Of a DNA stretch of 64,000 nt, positions 23,758 to 35,658 are shown piece after piece (within the stretch, counting starts at the first letter, position 1; every line of letters starts with the position of its first letter). The position numbers and the translations under genes are program-made. The stretch comes from CAYTZH01 sp964442285. Its GTDB lineage: Bacteria; Myxococcota_A; UBA9160; JAFDET01. The stretch lies in the NCBI GenBank assembly GCA_964442285.1, contig CAYTZH010000011.1, forward strand, positions 55,380 to 119,379, written 5' to 3'. A model generated the notes under the pieces. It saw only the letters and a program-made list of their open reading frames with translations, ran no database searches and had not been told where the DNA came from.

Positions 23758-24645
23758 ATGCGCACCGACCCGACGTCGTCCGACTCGATGCCCCTGCGCT
23801 CGATCGCCCTCTGCCTCAAGCCGGGCCAGCCCCAGGCGTCGGGACTGGTCCGCGGTCTCGACAAGTGGCTGCGGGAGCGGGGCCTGGCGGTCGGGCTCGA
23901 CGAGGAGGCCGGCGAGCAGGTCGGCCGACCGGGGCGTCCCCGGGAGGCGCTCATCGCCGAGGTGGACGGCGTGGTCGCCCTGGGCGGCGACGGCACCCTC
24001 CTGGCCGTGGCCCGGGCGGCGGGGGAGCGCGCCGTCCCGATCCTGGGCGTGAACCTCGGCACCCTCGGCTTCATGGCGGAGATCCCCCAGGACGAGATGT
24101 TCGCCGCGCTCGAGCGCGTCCTGCGCGGCGAGATGCGGGTGGAGCCCCGGATGCGGCTCGAGGTGACCATCCGCAGCGGCGACGAGATCCGCGGCCGCTT
24201 CCTGGCGCTGAACGACGCCGTGGTCGCCAACGGCGACTTCCCCCGCATGATCGAGGTCCGGGCCCGGGTCGACGACATGGAGCTGGCCACCTACCACGCC
24301 GACGGGCTGATCGTGAGCACGCCCACGGGCTCCACCGCCTACTCGCTGTCGGCCGGAGGTCCGGTGCTCGACCCGCGGCTCGAGGCCATGGTGGTGACGC
24401 CGATCTCGCCCCACACGCTCACCCAGCGGCCGGTCGTCCTCCCGGGTGCGTCGCAGGTGGAGATCCGGGCCCGGGTCCGGGGCGGCCACGTGCAGCTCGC
24501 GGTGGACGGCCAGGTGGGCGGCGTGCTGGGCGAGGACGACTTCGTCACGCTGCGGTGCTCCCCGCATCGCGTCCACCTGGTGGTGTCGCCGTTCCGCAAC
24601 CACTTCGCCATCGTGCGCGAGAAGCTCGGCTGGGGGCGGCGTTGA
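23758..24645 (+). CDS. nadK: NAD kinase
   Basis: The 295-residue enzyme phosphorylates NAD to NADP. It carries the GGDGTLL motif in DGVVALGGDGTLLAVAR, the NDAVV segment (ALNDAVVANGDFP), and the conserved TPTGSTAYSLSAGGP stretch that binds the nucleotide. The N-terminal 15 residues (MRTDPTSSDSMPLRS) may not all be needed; ATG at 23788 is an internal alternative. Its stop overlaps the TTG start of recN (TTGA). NadK-RecN adjacency is common in bacteria and supports both calls. Confidence 0.95.
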   Translation: MRTDPTSSDSMPLRSIALCLKPGQPQASGLVRGLDKWLRERGLAVGLDEEAGEQVGRPGRPREALIAEVDGVVALGGDGTLLAVARAAGERAVPILGVNLGTLGFMAEIPQDEMFAALERVLRGEMRVEPRMRLEVTIRSGDEIRGRFLALNDAVVANGDFPRMIEVRARVDDMELATYHADGLIVSTPTGSTAYSLSAGGPVLDPRLEAMVVTPISPHTLTQRPVVLPGASQVEIRARVRGGHVQLAVDGQVGGVLGEDDFVTLRCSPHRVHLVVSPFRNHFAIVREKLGWGRR

Positions 24646-26333
24646 TCGAGAGTCTGCGGATCCGCGACCTCGCGATCGTCCGCGACGTCTCCCTCGAGCT
24701 GGGTCCCGGCCTGAACGTGCTCACCGGCGAGACCGGCGCCGGCAAGTCCCTGCTGCTGGGCGCCCTGGCCCTGCTGGCGGGGGCGCGGGCCTCCGCCGAC
24801 CGGGTGCGCGAGGGCGCCGACGAGGCGGTCGTGGAGGCCGTGTTCCGCGCCGCCCCGGCGCTCGCCGCCGCGCTCGAGGCCCGGGGGATCCCCACCGACG
24901 ACGGCGCCCTGGTGGTGCGTCGCAGCATCGCGTCGGGGGGGCGCAGCCGGGCCTGGCTGGGTGGCCAGCTCGTGCCCATCGCGGCGCTGGCGGAGCTGCT
25001 CGGCGAGCGGATCGAGGTGGCCAGCCAGCACGAGTCCCAGGCGCTGCGGAGCCCGGAGACCCACGGGCGCCTGCTCGACGCCGGCGCCGGCCTCGAAGCC
25101 ACGCGGGCGCGGGTGGCCGAAGGGGCGGCGGCCCTGCGTCGGGTCCGGGAGGAGCTGCGCCGGCTCACCGAGGACGCCGAGGAGCGCGAACGCCGGCGCG
25201 ACTACCTGGCCTTCCAGGCCCGCGAGATCGACGAGGCCGAGCTCCAGCCCGGCGAGCGCGAGCGGCTGGTGGCCGAGCGGGGTCGCCTGCTCCACGCGGA
25301 GCGCCTGCGCGCGGAGGCGTTCCGGGCCAGCAGCCTCCTGGCCGGGGATCCGACCGCCGAGACGCCGTCGGCCTCGGACGCGGTGGGCGAGGCGGCCCGG
25401 GTCGTCGCCGAGCTGGCCGCCCTGGATCCGGCGCTCGCCGCGCCGGCGGAGCGCCTCGCCGCCGTCCGCAGCGAGCTCGACGACGTCTCCCTCGAGCTCG
25501 CCCGCTACGCCGAAGCGGTGGAGGCCGACCCCGAGCGCCAGGCCGTGGTGGAGGCGCGTCTGGCCCTGATCGAGCGGCTGGCGCGCAAGTACGGCGCCGA
25601 CGAGGCGGAGATCCTGCGCCGTCGGGAATCCCTGGAGGCCGAGCTGGGCGAGGCGGTCGGCGCCGACGCCCGCCTCGCGGACCTGGCGAAGGAGAGCGAG
25701 GCGCGGGCCGCGTCCCTCGCGCGGGAGGCCGAGGCCCTCTCCCGGGGCCGGGCGAAGGCGGCGGGTCCGCTCTCGAAGCGGCTCTCGGCGGCCCTGGCCG
25801 AGCTCGCCCTGGCCGGCGCCGCCATCGAGGTGGCGCTCGAGCCGGTGCCGCCGCCCGACGGGCTTCCCTGTGGCCCGACCGGCGCCGAGCGGCCCGAGTT
25901 CCTGTTCCGGGCCAACCCCGGCGAGCCGGCGGGACCCCTGCGCCGGGTCGCCTCGGGCGGCGAGCTCTCGCGGGTCTTCCTCGCCCTCCGCAACACGCTC
26001 CGGGAGGCGGACGCGGGTCGCGTGCTGGTCTTCGACGAGGTGGACGCCGGCATCGGGGGCGCGGCGGCCGAGAAGGTGGGTCGCGCCCTGGCGGAGCTGG
26101 CCGGGGCCCACCAGGTCCTCTGCATCACCCACCTGCCGCAGGTGGCGGCCCTGGGCAGCGTCCACCTCCGGGTGGCCAAGCGGGTGCAGCGTGGGCGGAC
26201 CGCGGTCCAGGTGACGCCGCTGGCGGGCGAGGACCGCGTGGAGGAGGTCGCCCGCATGGCGGGCGGCAGCCGCGTGGCGGAGGCCACCCGCCGCCACGCG
26301 GAGGCCCTCCTGGCCACCGGCAAGAAGGCCTGA
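24642..26333 (+). CDS. recN: DNA repair protein RecN
   Basis: The 563-residue SMC-like ATPase takes part in double-strand break repair. The N-terminal half-domain begins with LIESLRIRDLAIVRDV and has Walker A TGETGAGKS near residue 30. A long coiled coil rich in Glu/Arg/Ala spans about 150-410. The C-terminal half-domain has the ABC signature RVASGGELSRVFLALR, Walker B VLVFDEVDAGIGG and CITHLPQVAA. TTG 24642 is set by the RecN start and by overlap with the nadK stop. All functional motifs are intact. Confidence 0.95.
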   Translation: MIESLRIRDLAIVRDVSLELGPGLNVLTGETGAGKSLLLGALALLAGARASADRVREGADEAVVEAVFRAAPALAAALEARGIPTDDGALVVRRSIASGGRSRAWLGGQLVPIAALAELLGERIEVASQHESQALRSPETHGRLLDAGAGLEATRARVAEGAAALRRVREELRRLTEDAEERERRRDYLAFQAREIDEAELQPGERERLVAERGRLLHAERLRAEAFRASSLLAGDPTAETPSASDAVGEAARVVAELAALDPALAAPAERLAAVRSELDDVSLELARYAEAVEADPERQAVVEARLALIERLARKYGADEAEILRRRESLEAELGEAVGADARLADLAKESEARAASLAREAEALSRGRAKAAGPLSKRLSAALAELALAGAAIEVALEPVPPPDGLPCGPTGAERPEFLFRANPGEPAGPLRRVASGGELSRVFLALRNTLREADAGRVLVFDEVDAGIGGAAAEKVGRALAELAGAHQVLCITHLPQVAALGSVHLRVAKRVQRGRTAVQVTPLAGEDRVEEVARMAGGSRVAEATRRHAEALLATGKKA

Positions 26334-26485
26334 TCAGCGCGCAGGCCCGCCTCCAAGCCCCTGTTTCGGTTCGAGCTTTCCGGGCCTTCAAGCGGCGCCC
26401 CGGGGCCGCCGATGAGAGCCTGTGGGCGTCCGGCGGAGGCGTGTGGCCCCCGTCACGGAGGCGTGGCTCCGAGAGGTCGAAGCAG

Positions 26486-26821
26486 ATGTCGGCGAACGGC
26501 GAGGGCCGCGAGGCGCGGCCGGTCCCGCCCGGAGCGAGCGTGCGGGTGATGCGGGGCTTCTTCGAGGGTCTCGAGCTGCCCCTGGACCGCGACTGGCTCG
26601 TGGTCGGCCGGGGGCGGGGCGCGGATCTGGTGATCCACGAGGGCACCATCTCCCGCGCCCACGCAGCCCTCGGCTACGGAGAGAAGGGCTTCTTCGTGCA
26701 GGACCTGGGCAGCACCAACGGCACCTTCGTCAACGGCCACCGGCTCGAGCGCGCGGCGCTCGGCGACGGCGACGAGGTCCAGCTCGGCAAGCTGCTGCTC
26801 CAGGTGCGGCTGCCCTGCTGA
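26486..26821 (+). CDS. FHA-domain protein
   Basis: The 111-residue protein is a single forkhead-associated domain with a short N-terminal tail. Motifs for phosphothreonine binding are present: VVGRGRGADLVI, EGTISRAHAAL (Ser-x-x-His) and LGSTNGTFVNG. FHA domains read phosphorylated partners of Ser/Thr kinases. It lies 14 bp before the M23 peptidase gene, so the two may be co-transcribed. No kinase is visible nearby. Confidence 0.88.
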   Translation: MSANGEGREARPVPPGASVRVMRGFFEGLELPLDRDWLVVGRGRGADLVIHEGTISRAHAALGYGEKGFFVQDLGSTNGTFVNGHRLERAALGDGDEVQLGKLLLQVRLPC

Positions 26822-26835
26822 CCGGAGGGAACGAG

Positions 26836-27846
26836 ATGGAACGACTCACGGTGATGGTGATCCCGGACCGCTCGAACGCGACCGTGCGTCGCTTCAGCCT
26901 GTCGGTGCGGCGCCTGAAGCGAGCGGCGTTGCTGGCCGTGGTCGGGGTGCTGACGATCGGCGTGGGCAGCGTGGACTACGTCCGCGCCCGCCGCGACACC
27001 CGGGAGCTGTCGGGACTCCGGCAGGAGACCGCGGCTCAGCGCGACCGGCTCGCGGCCCTCGACGCCACGGTGGCGCGGCTCCAGGATCGGCTCGACCGGG
27101 TGCGGGAGCTGGAGCGCAAGGTCCGCATCATCGCCGACCTGCCGCAGGTCTCGGAGCAGACCGTGGCGCCGGCCGGCCTGGGCGGTGGGCGCGACGAGGA
27201 GAGTCTTCCCGAGATCGAGCCCGAAGGGGCGCCACCGGCCGAGGAGTCCGCGGCCGAGGGCGCGGGCGCGGGCGCGCGGGAGGGTGCGCCGCCGCCGGAC
27301 CGCCGCGCGGCCCTCGATGCCGCCGGCATGCGCGCGGCCCACGTCGCGCGCATCCACGCCACGGCCGACGCCCTGGACGAGCGCGCGGTGTCCCAGGCCA
27401 CGAGCCTCGCCGAGCTCGTGGAGCGGCTCGAGGGCAAGAGCCGCCGCCTGGCCTCCACTCCGTCGATCTGGCCCACCCGCGGCTGGGTCACCTCCGGCTA
27501 CGGCTACCGCACCTCCCCGTTCACCGGGAACCGCCAGTTCCACGGGGGCATCGACGTGGCCTCCAAGCCCGGCACGCCGGTGATCTCGCCCGCCCAGGGC
27601 GTGGTGGTGTTCGCGGGCAGGAAGGGCCCGCTCGGCCGGACCGTGATCCTCGACCACGGCTACGGCATCCGCACCACCTACGGCCACAACGCCAAGCTGT
27701 TCGTGAAGAAGGGCGAGCGGGTGGAGCGGGGGGACCCCATCGCCGCGGTCGGGAGCTCGGGACGCAGCACCGGGCCCCATCTGCACTACGCGGTGCAGGT
27801 GGACGGCCGGCTCGTGAACCCGATGAACTACATCCTGGACGAGTGA
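26836..27846 (+). CDS. membrane-anchored M23-family peptidase (murein hydrolase / EnvC-NlpD-like)
   Basis: The 336-residue protein has one N-terminal membrane anchor (about 36-53), a coiled coil (about 60-100), an acidic Ala/Glu/Pro-rich linker and a C-terminal LytM domain. The LytM domain retains its Zn ligands: HGGID, and HLHY in STGPHLHYAV. The GYGYRTSPFTGNRQFHGGID segment is typical. It should be an active peptidoglycan endopeptidase, and could alternatively serve as an amidase activator. It stands 91 bp upstream of secA, an arrangement also seen in some Deltaproteobacteria. Confidence 0.9.
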   Translation: MERLTVMVIPDRSNATVRRFSLSVRRLKRAALLAVVGVLTIGVGSVDYVRARRDTRELSGLRQETAAQRDRLAALDATVARLQDRLDRVRELERKVRIIADLPQVSEQTVAPAGLGGGRDEESLPEIEPEGAPPAEESAAEGAGAGAREGAPPPDRRAALDAAGMRAAHVARIHATADALDERAVSQATSLAELVERLEGKSRRLASTPSIWPTRGWVTSGYGYRTSPFTGNRQFHGGIDVASKPGTPVISPAQGVVVFAGRKGPLGRTVILDHGYGIRTTYGHNAKLFVKKGERVERGDPIAAVGSSGRSTGPHLHYAVQVDGRLVNPMNYILDE

Positions 27847-27937
27847 GCCGAGTCGGGGCCCCTCGGGGACCTCTTTGCTCCGGGCGCAGGCCGCCCGCTA
27901 CACTGCGCCCTCGCCCCGCGAGGGAGGCTCGTCCCGC

Positions 27938-30727
<2,790 letters not shown>

Positions 30728-30737
30728 CCCCATCCCC

Positions 30738-31928
30738 ATGACCGCGCTGCGCGTTCCCGGCTTCCGCGCCGCCGGCATCCACTGCGGGATCAAGGACGAC
30801 GCGCCGGACCTCGCCCTCCTCGTCAGCGATGCCCCCTGCAGCGCCGCGGGCGTGTTCACCCGCTCCAGCGTGGTGGGAGCCCCGGTGGCGCTCTGCCGCG
30901 AGCGGATTCGCGCCGGCCGCGCGCGGGCCGTCGTCGTCAACAGCGGGATCTCCAACGTGGCCATGGGAGCCCGCGGTGACCGCGATGCGCGGCGGATGGC
31001 CGCCTGGGCGGCGAGCTGCCTCGGCTGCGCCCCCGAAGAGGTGCTGGTCGCCTCCACCGGGGTCATCGGGGAGCCCCTGCCCATGGATCGGCTGCGCAGC
31101 GGCATCCCCGCCGCCGCCCGGGCGCTGCGGCCCGCCGGCCTTCGCGACGCGGCCCGGGCCATCATGACCACCGACACCCGGCCGAAGTGGGCCGCCGCCG
31201 AGACGCGCGTCGCGGGGACGCCGGTGCGCGTGGCGGGGATCGCCAAGGGCGTGGGCATGTGCGCCCCGGACATGGCCACGGTCCTGGGCTTCGTGCTGAC
31301 CGATGCGGCGGCCTCGCCCGCGCTGCTGCGGCGGCTCTGGCGCCGGACCGCCGCCGAGACCTTCAACCGCGTGACGGTCGACGGCGAGACCTCCACCAGC
31401 GACACGGCCCTGCTGCTGGCCAACGGTCGGGCCGGGCACCGGGTGCTGCGCGACCCGGCGAGCGCCGGCGCGCGCCGGCTGGCGACCGCCCTGGGCGAGG
31501 TGTGCGAGGAGCTGGCGCAGGCGCTGGCCCGGGACGGCGAGGGGGCGACCCGGCTGGTGACCGTCGTGGTAGAGGGCGCGCGTAGCGCGACGGCCGCGGA
31601 GAAGGCGGCCGCGCGCATCGCCAACTCGCCCCTGGTGAAGACGGCCCTGTTCGGCGCCGACGCCAACTGGGGACGCATCCTGCAGACGGTCGGCGCCGGG
31701 CGCGTCCCGCTGCGGCTCGAGCGCACCCGGGTCGTCCTCGCCGGGGTGACGGTCTTCCGCGACGGCGCCAGCGCCGGGCCCGCGGCGCGGCGCCGCGCCG
31801 AGGCGCGCCTGCGGAGGCGGGAGGTGGAGGTGCGCGTGCACCTGGGGGACGGCCGGGCGACGGCCCGCCGCTGGACGTGCGACCTCAGCTACGACTACGT
31901 CCGCATCAACGCCGAGTACACCACCTAA
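30738..31928 (+). CDS. argJ: bifunctional ornithine acetyltransferase / N-acetylglutamate synthase ArgJ
   Basis: The 396-residue enzyme closes the cyclic arginine pathway by moving acetyl groups from N-acetylornithine to glutamate. The autocleavage site is intact: KGVGMCAPDMATVLGF, with the Ala-Thr bond that yields the alpha and beta chains and the Thr nucleophile. STGVIG and TTDT form the oxyanion site. The stretch usually written NSGNANACTG reads NSGISNVAMG here, a mild divergence. ArgC at 50460 is a separate locus. The gene begins 10 bp after secA and may be co-transcribed with it. Confidence 0.93.
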   Translation: MTALRVPGFRAAGIHCGIKDDAPDLALLVSDAPCSAAGVFTRSSVVGAPVALCRERIRAGRARAVVVNSGISNVAMGARGDRDARRMAAWAASCLGCAPEEVLVASTGVIGEPLPMDRLRSGIPAAARALRPAGLRDAARAIMTTDTRPKWAAAETRVAGTPVRVAGIAKGVGMCAPDMATVLGFVLTDAAASPALLRRLWRRTAAETFNRVTVDGETSTSDTALLLANGRAGHRVLRDPASAGARRLATALGEVCEELAQALARDGEGATRLVTVVVEGARSATAAEKAAARIANSPLVKTALFGADANWGRILQTVGAGRVPLRLERTRVVLAGVTVFRDGASAGPAARRRAEARLRRREVEVRVHLGDGRATARRWTCDLSYDYVRINAEYTT

Positions 31929-31929
31929 G

Positions 31930-32184
31930 ATGGCCTTCCAGATCGACTTCATCTCCCCCCTCGGCGGGGGGCGCTACACGCTCCACGTCTCCCTGGCGGA
32001 CGAGCGCCTGCACTTCGAGGGGCGCGTCGAGCCGTCGGAGACCCTGGAGGTGGACTGGTCGGACGAGTTCCAGGATCTCCTGCTGCGCCACACCCGCTCC
32101 GCCGAGGACTTCCGGCGCGTCGGGACGGCCCTGGTGCGGGTCCATCTCGGCGAGCCGGTCCTGTTCCCCCTCAGCGTGGGCTGA
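31930..32184 (+). CDS. conserved-looking small hypothetical protein
   Basis: The 84-residue protein starts 1 bp after the argJ stop. It reads as a compact beta-rich fold: MAFQIDFISPLGGGRYTL, then HFEGRVEPSETLEVDWSDEF and LVRVHLGEPVLFPLSVG. I do not recognise the family. It has no signal peptide, membrane segment or Cys. Tight spacing suggests translation coupled to argJ. Confidence 0.65.
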   Translation: MAFQIDFISPLGGGRYTLHVSLADERLHFEGRVEPSETLEVDWSDEFQDLLLRHTRSAEDFRRVGTALVRVHLGEPVLFPLSVG

Positions 32185-32448
32185 GCTGCGGACCGGCCCC
32201 TCGGGGAACGTCGGTCGCTCCGCCTACCGGGGGCTGCCCCGGCGTGCTATCTCCTCGCAACTTCACACGTTCCGGACCGCCCCTGCGGTGCCCGGGCGGT
32301 GGGGCACCGGGGCTGCGCTCCGGGCCCGGCCGCCGGGGAAGGGGAGGGCGGCGCGCGACAGCGCGCGACCGCGCGAGGGCAGGAGCCCGGTCGCCCAGCG
32401 ATCCGGTCGCCCGGTCGGAACGGAGGCACAACCGCGAAGGAGATCGCC

Positions 32449-33483
32449 ATGAGCGAGACGTCCGCCGAGACTTCGGCAGCCACCCCCTCTGCACCCCCGG
32501 ACGAGCTGCACGCGGCCATGGCCGAGCAGGTCGCCCAGCAGCCGCTCTCGATCCGCGCCTTGCTGGAGGCGGGCGTGCACTTCGGTCACCAGACCGGGCG
32601 CTGGAACCCGCGCATGAAGCCGTACATCTTCGGCGAGCGGGACGGCATCCACATCCTCAACCTCGACGCCACACTGCCGCGCTTCCAGGCCGCCGTGGAG
32701 TTCCTGCGCGAGACGGTGGCGGCGGGCGGCAAGGTTCTCTTCGTGGGCACCAAGCGCCAGGCCCAGGGCCCCATCGAGATGGAGGCGCGTCGCTGCGGCC
32801 AGTTCTACGTCAACAACCGTTGGCTCGGCGGCATGCTCACGAACTTCCGGACCGTGAAGAAGTCCATCGAGCGCTACAAGGAGATGCGCGCGATCCTCGA
32901 CGACGAGGAGAAGGTGACGGACCTCTCCAAGAAGGAGCGCGCCCGCGTGAACCGCGAGGTGAACAAGTACGCGCGCTCCCTCGAGGGGATCAAGGAGATG
33001 ACGCGGCTGCCCGACGCCCTGCTCGTCATCGACATCGCCCGGGAGCACATCGCCGTCACCGAGGCGCGTCGCCTGGGCATCCCGATCGTGGCGGTGGTCG
33101 ACACCAACTGCGACCCCGAGGGCATCGACTACGTGATTCCGGGCAACGACGATGCCATGCGCGCCATCTTCCTGTACTGCGCGCGGGCCGCGGATGCCTG
33201 CGCCGAGGGTCAGGCGCTCCACGAGGCGCGCGTCCAGTCCCAGGCCACCGCGGATCCCGGCAAGGTCGAGGCGGGCGCGCCCACCACGGGGCGCGTGGTG
33301 GTCGAGATCAAGCAGCCCCCGCGTCGGGGCCGCGGCGCCGAGGGCGCCGGGGGCCGGGGCAGCGGTCGCCGCAGCGGCCGCGCCGTCTCGGCCGGCGGGA
33401 ACACCGGCGGGGGCGAGGAGAGCCCGCCCGCCGCCAGCGAGAGCCCGGCACCGACGGCCGGGGCCGAGCAGAAGCCGGAGTAG
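32449..33483 (+). CDS. rpsB: 30S ribosomal protein S2, with terminal extensions
   Basis: Ribosomal protein S2, needed for S1 binding to the small subunit. The core (about 32-255) has LLEAGVHFGHQTGRWNPRMK, FVGTKRQAQ and NNRWLGGMLTNF. At 344 residues it is about 100 longer than E. coli S2. There is an N-terminal Ser/Thr/Ala-rich tail of about 30 residues and a C-terminal tail of about 85 residues rich in Gly/Arg then Glu/Pro/Ala. ATG 32449 has AAGGAG upstream. The 264-bp leader from 32185 contains GC-rich hairpins and may house an rpsB-tsf regulatory region, but I see no clean promoter. Confidence 0.97.
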   Translation: MSETSAETSAATPSAPPDELHAAMAEQVAQQPLSIRALLEAGVHFGHQTGRWNPRMKPYIFGERDGIHILNLDATLPRFQAAVEFLRETVAAGGKVLFVGTKRQAQGPIEMEARRCGQFYVNNRWLGGMLTNFRTVKKSIERYKEMRAILDDEEKVTDLSKKERARVNREVNKYARSLEGIKEMTRLPDALLVIDIAREHIAVTEARRLGIPIVAVVDTNCDPEGIDYVIPGNDDAMRAIFLYCARAADACAEGQALHEARVQSQATADPGKVEAGAPTTGRVVVEIKQPPRRGRGAEGAGGRGSGRRSGRAVSAGGNTGGGEESPPAASESPAPTAGAEQKPE

Positions 33484-33493
33484 AGGAGGCAGC

Positions 33494-34369
33494 GTGGCGG
33501 AGATCACGGCCAAGATGGTGAAGGAGCTCCGGGAGCGCACCGGGGCCGGCATGATGGACTGCAAGAAGGCGCTGGCCGACGCCGAGGGCGGTGACGTGGA
33601 GAAGGCCGTGCTCCTGCTGCGCGAGCGCGGCCTGGCGAAGGCCGTCAAGCGCGAGGGGCGCGAGACCAGCGAGGGCAGCATCGGGATTGCCCTGGCCGGG
33701 TCCCGCGGCGCGCTGGTGGAGATCGGCTGCGAGACCGACTTCGTCGCCAAGAACGAGAAGTTCCAGGCGCTGGTGGCCGAGCTGGCCCAGGCGGTGCTCG
33801 ACCACGGCGCCGACTCGGCCGAGGCGCTCCTCGCGGCCGAGGTGGACGGAGCCAAGGTGGAGGAGAAGCTCCAGAACGCCATCGCGACCATCGGCGAGAA
33901 CATCGTGCTCAAGCGGGTCGCCCGCATCGACGTGGACGGGCCCGGCCTGGTGGGCGGCTACGTCCACACGGGCGGCAAGATCGGCGTGATCGTCGGCCTG
34001 GCCACCGGGGCCCGCGGCGAGCCGGTGGAGGTGCTCGCCAAGGACCTGGCCATGCACATCTCCGCCGCCGACCCGAGCCCGGTAGCGGTGGACCGGGACG
34101 GCGTCCCCCAGGAGCTCATCGAGCGCGAGCGCGAGATCTTCCGCAAGCAGGCCCTGGACCAGGGCAAGCCCGAGAAGATCATCGACCGCATCGTCGACGG
34201 GCGCGTCAACAAGTACTACGCGGAGGTGGTGCTGACGGAGCAGCCCTTCGTGAAGGACCCGGATCGGGCGGTCAAGAAGCTGCTCGAGGACGTGGCGGCC
34301 CAGACGGGTGGCGAGGTCCGCGTGACGGCCTTCGCGCGATTCAAGCTGGGGGAGGCCGCGACCTCGTGA
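33494..34369 (+). CDS. tsf: elongation factor Ts
   Basis: The 291-residue nucleotide-exchange factor for EF-Tu. It starts at GTG 33494 after GAGGAGG and contains KELRERTGAGMMDCKKAL and the EF-Tu-contacting IGCETDFVAKNEKF. It follows rpsB by 10 bp and overlaps pyrH by 4 bp (GTGA), the standard rpsB-tsf-pyrH-frr arrangement. Length is typical for the family. Confidence 0.97.
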   Translation: MAEITAKMVKELRERTGAGMMDCKKALADAEGGDVEKAVLLLRERGLAKAVKREGRETSEGSIGIALAGSRGALVEIGCETDFVAKNEKFQALVAELAQAVLDHGADSAEALLAAEVDGAKVEEKLQNAIATIGENIVLKRVARIDVDGPGLVGGYVHTGGKIGVIVGLATGARGEPVEVLAKDLAMHISAADPSPVAVDRDGVPQELIEREREIFRKQALDQGKPEKIIDRIVDGRVNKYYAEVVLTEQPFVKDPDRAVKKLLEDVAAQTGGEVRVTAFARFKLGEAATS

Positions 34370-35076
34370 CCGGATCCCGCCGGATCCTGCTCAAGCTCTC
34401 CGGCGAGCGACTCGCCGGGGGGCCCGGGTTCGGCATCAGCCCCGAGGTGATCGGGGGCATCGCCCAGGAGATCGAGGACGTCCGGAGTCTCGGGGTCGAG
34501 CTGGGCATCGTCATCGGCGGTGGCAACGTGATCCGCGGCATCACGGCGGCCTCGGCGGGCATGGACCGCGGCACCGCCGACTACATGGGCATGCTGGCCA
34601 GCGCCATCAACGCCCTGGCCCTGCAGGACGCCCTCGAGAAGCGGAGCCTGCAGACGCGGGTGCTGTCGGCGCTGGACATCCAGCAGGTGGCCGAGCCCTA
34701 CATCCGCCGGCGGGCGACCCGGCACCTGGAGAAGGGGCGGGTGGTGATCTTCGCGGCCGGCACCGGGAACCCCTACTTCAGCACGGACACGGCGGCGGCC
34801 CTGCGCGCCGCCGAGATCCACGCGGACGTGATCCTGAAGGCCACCCAGGTGGACGGCGTCTACGACGCCGACCCGAAGCTCGAGCCGAACGCGCGGCGCT
34901 TCGACCAGCTCACCTACGACGAGGCCATCCAGCAGAACCTGCGGTTCATGGACCAGACGGCCATCGCCTTGTGTCGGGAGAACGATCTGCCGATCGTGGT
35001 CTTCGACGTCACCGCGCCCGGCAACATCCGGAAGGTGATCCAGGGAGAGAAGGTCGGCACGCGCGTGACCGGCTAG
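34366..35076 (+). CDS. pyrH: UMP kinase
   Basis: The 236-residue amino-acid-kinase-fold enzyme phosphorylates UMP. Motifs: LLKLSGERL, the glycine-rich GIVIGGGNVIRG and TGNPYFSTDTAAALRA. The start is GTG 34366, overlapping the tsf stop. PyrH in bacteria is hexameric, allosterically activated by GTP and inhibited by UTP; those residues cannot be judged here. CTP synthase, the downstream step, is encoded at 52150. Confidence 0.97.
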   Translation: MTGSRRILLKLSGERLAGGPGFGISPEVIGGIAQEIEDVRSLGVELGIVIGGGNVIRGITAASAGMDRGTADYMGMLASAINALALQDALEKRSLQTRVLSALDIQQVAEPYIRRRATRHLEKGRVVIFAAGTGNPYFSTDTAAALRAAEIHADVILKATQVDGVYDADPKLEPNARRFDQLTYDEAIQQNLRFMDQTAIALCRENDLPIVVFDVTAPGNIRKVIQGEKVGTRVTG

Positions 35077-35086
35077 CGGAGGCAAC

Positions 35087-35656
35087 ATGGCGGCCGAAGA
35101 AGACGTCGGTTTGGTGCTCGAGGAGACCGGGGAGGCCATGGACAAGGCGCTCCGGTCGCTGCGCCACGAGCTGCAGAAGGTGCGGACCGGCCGCGCCAAC
35201 ACCCAGCTCCTGGACGGCATCAGCGTGGACTACTACGGGACGCCCACGCCCCTCAACCAGCTGGCCAACCTCACGACCCCGGATCCGCGGCTGATCCTGA
35301 TCAACCCCTTCGACAAGGGGACCGTGGCGGCCATCGAGAAGGCGGTCCAGGCCTCGGACCTGGGGCTCACCCCCAACAACGATGGCAAGGTGGTGCGGAT
35401 CCCGATCCCGCCGCTCACCGAAGAGCGGCGCAAGGAGCTGGTGAAGCACGTCCACAAGGTGGCCGAAGAGCACAAGGTGGGAATCCGGGAGGCCCGGCGG
35501 GACGGCCTCTCCATGCTGAAGGACCTGGAGGGCGACGGCCTGTCTTCGGACGATCGCCACCGGGCGGACAAGAAGATCCAGGATCTGACCGATGGGCACG
35601 TGAAGTCGGTAGACGAGATCTGCGCCCAGAAGGAGAAGGAGATCCTCGAAGTCTGA
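35087..35656 (+). CDS. frr: ribosome recycling factor
   Basis: The 189-residue factor splits post-termination ribosomes with EF-G. It shows the three-helix-bundle family pattern: LRHELQKVRTGRANTQLLDG, VDYYGTPTPLNQLANL, IPIPPLTEERRKELVK and the ending DEICAQKEKEILEV. It starts at ATG 35087, 10 bp after pyrH, and stops 2 bp before uppS. Slightly longer than the usual 185 residues. Confidence 0.97.
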   Translation: MAAEEDVGLVLEETGEAMDKALRSLRHELQKVRTGRANTQLLDGISVDYYGTPTPLNQLANLTTPDPRLILINPFDKGTVAAIEKAVQASDLGLTPNNDGKVVRIPIPPLTEERRKELVKHVHKVAEEHKVGIREARRDGLSMLKDLEGDGLSSDDRHRADKKIQDLTDGHVKSVDEICAQKEKEILEV

Positions 35657-35658
35657 CC

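Noticed and set aside
26334..26485. GC-rich stem-loops before the FHA gene considered as a riboswitch
   Set aside because: I could not match the conserved core of any riboswitch class; left as an ordinary intergenic region.
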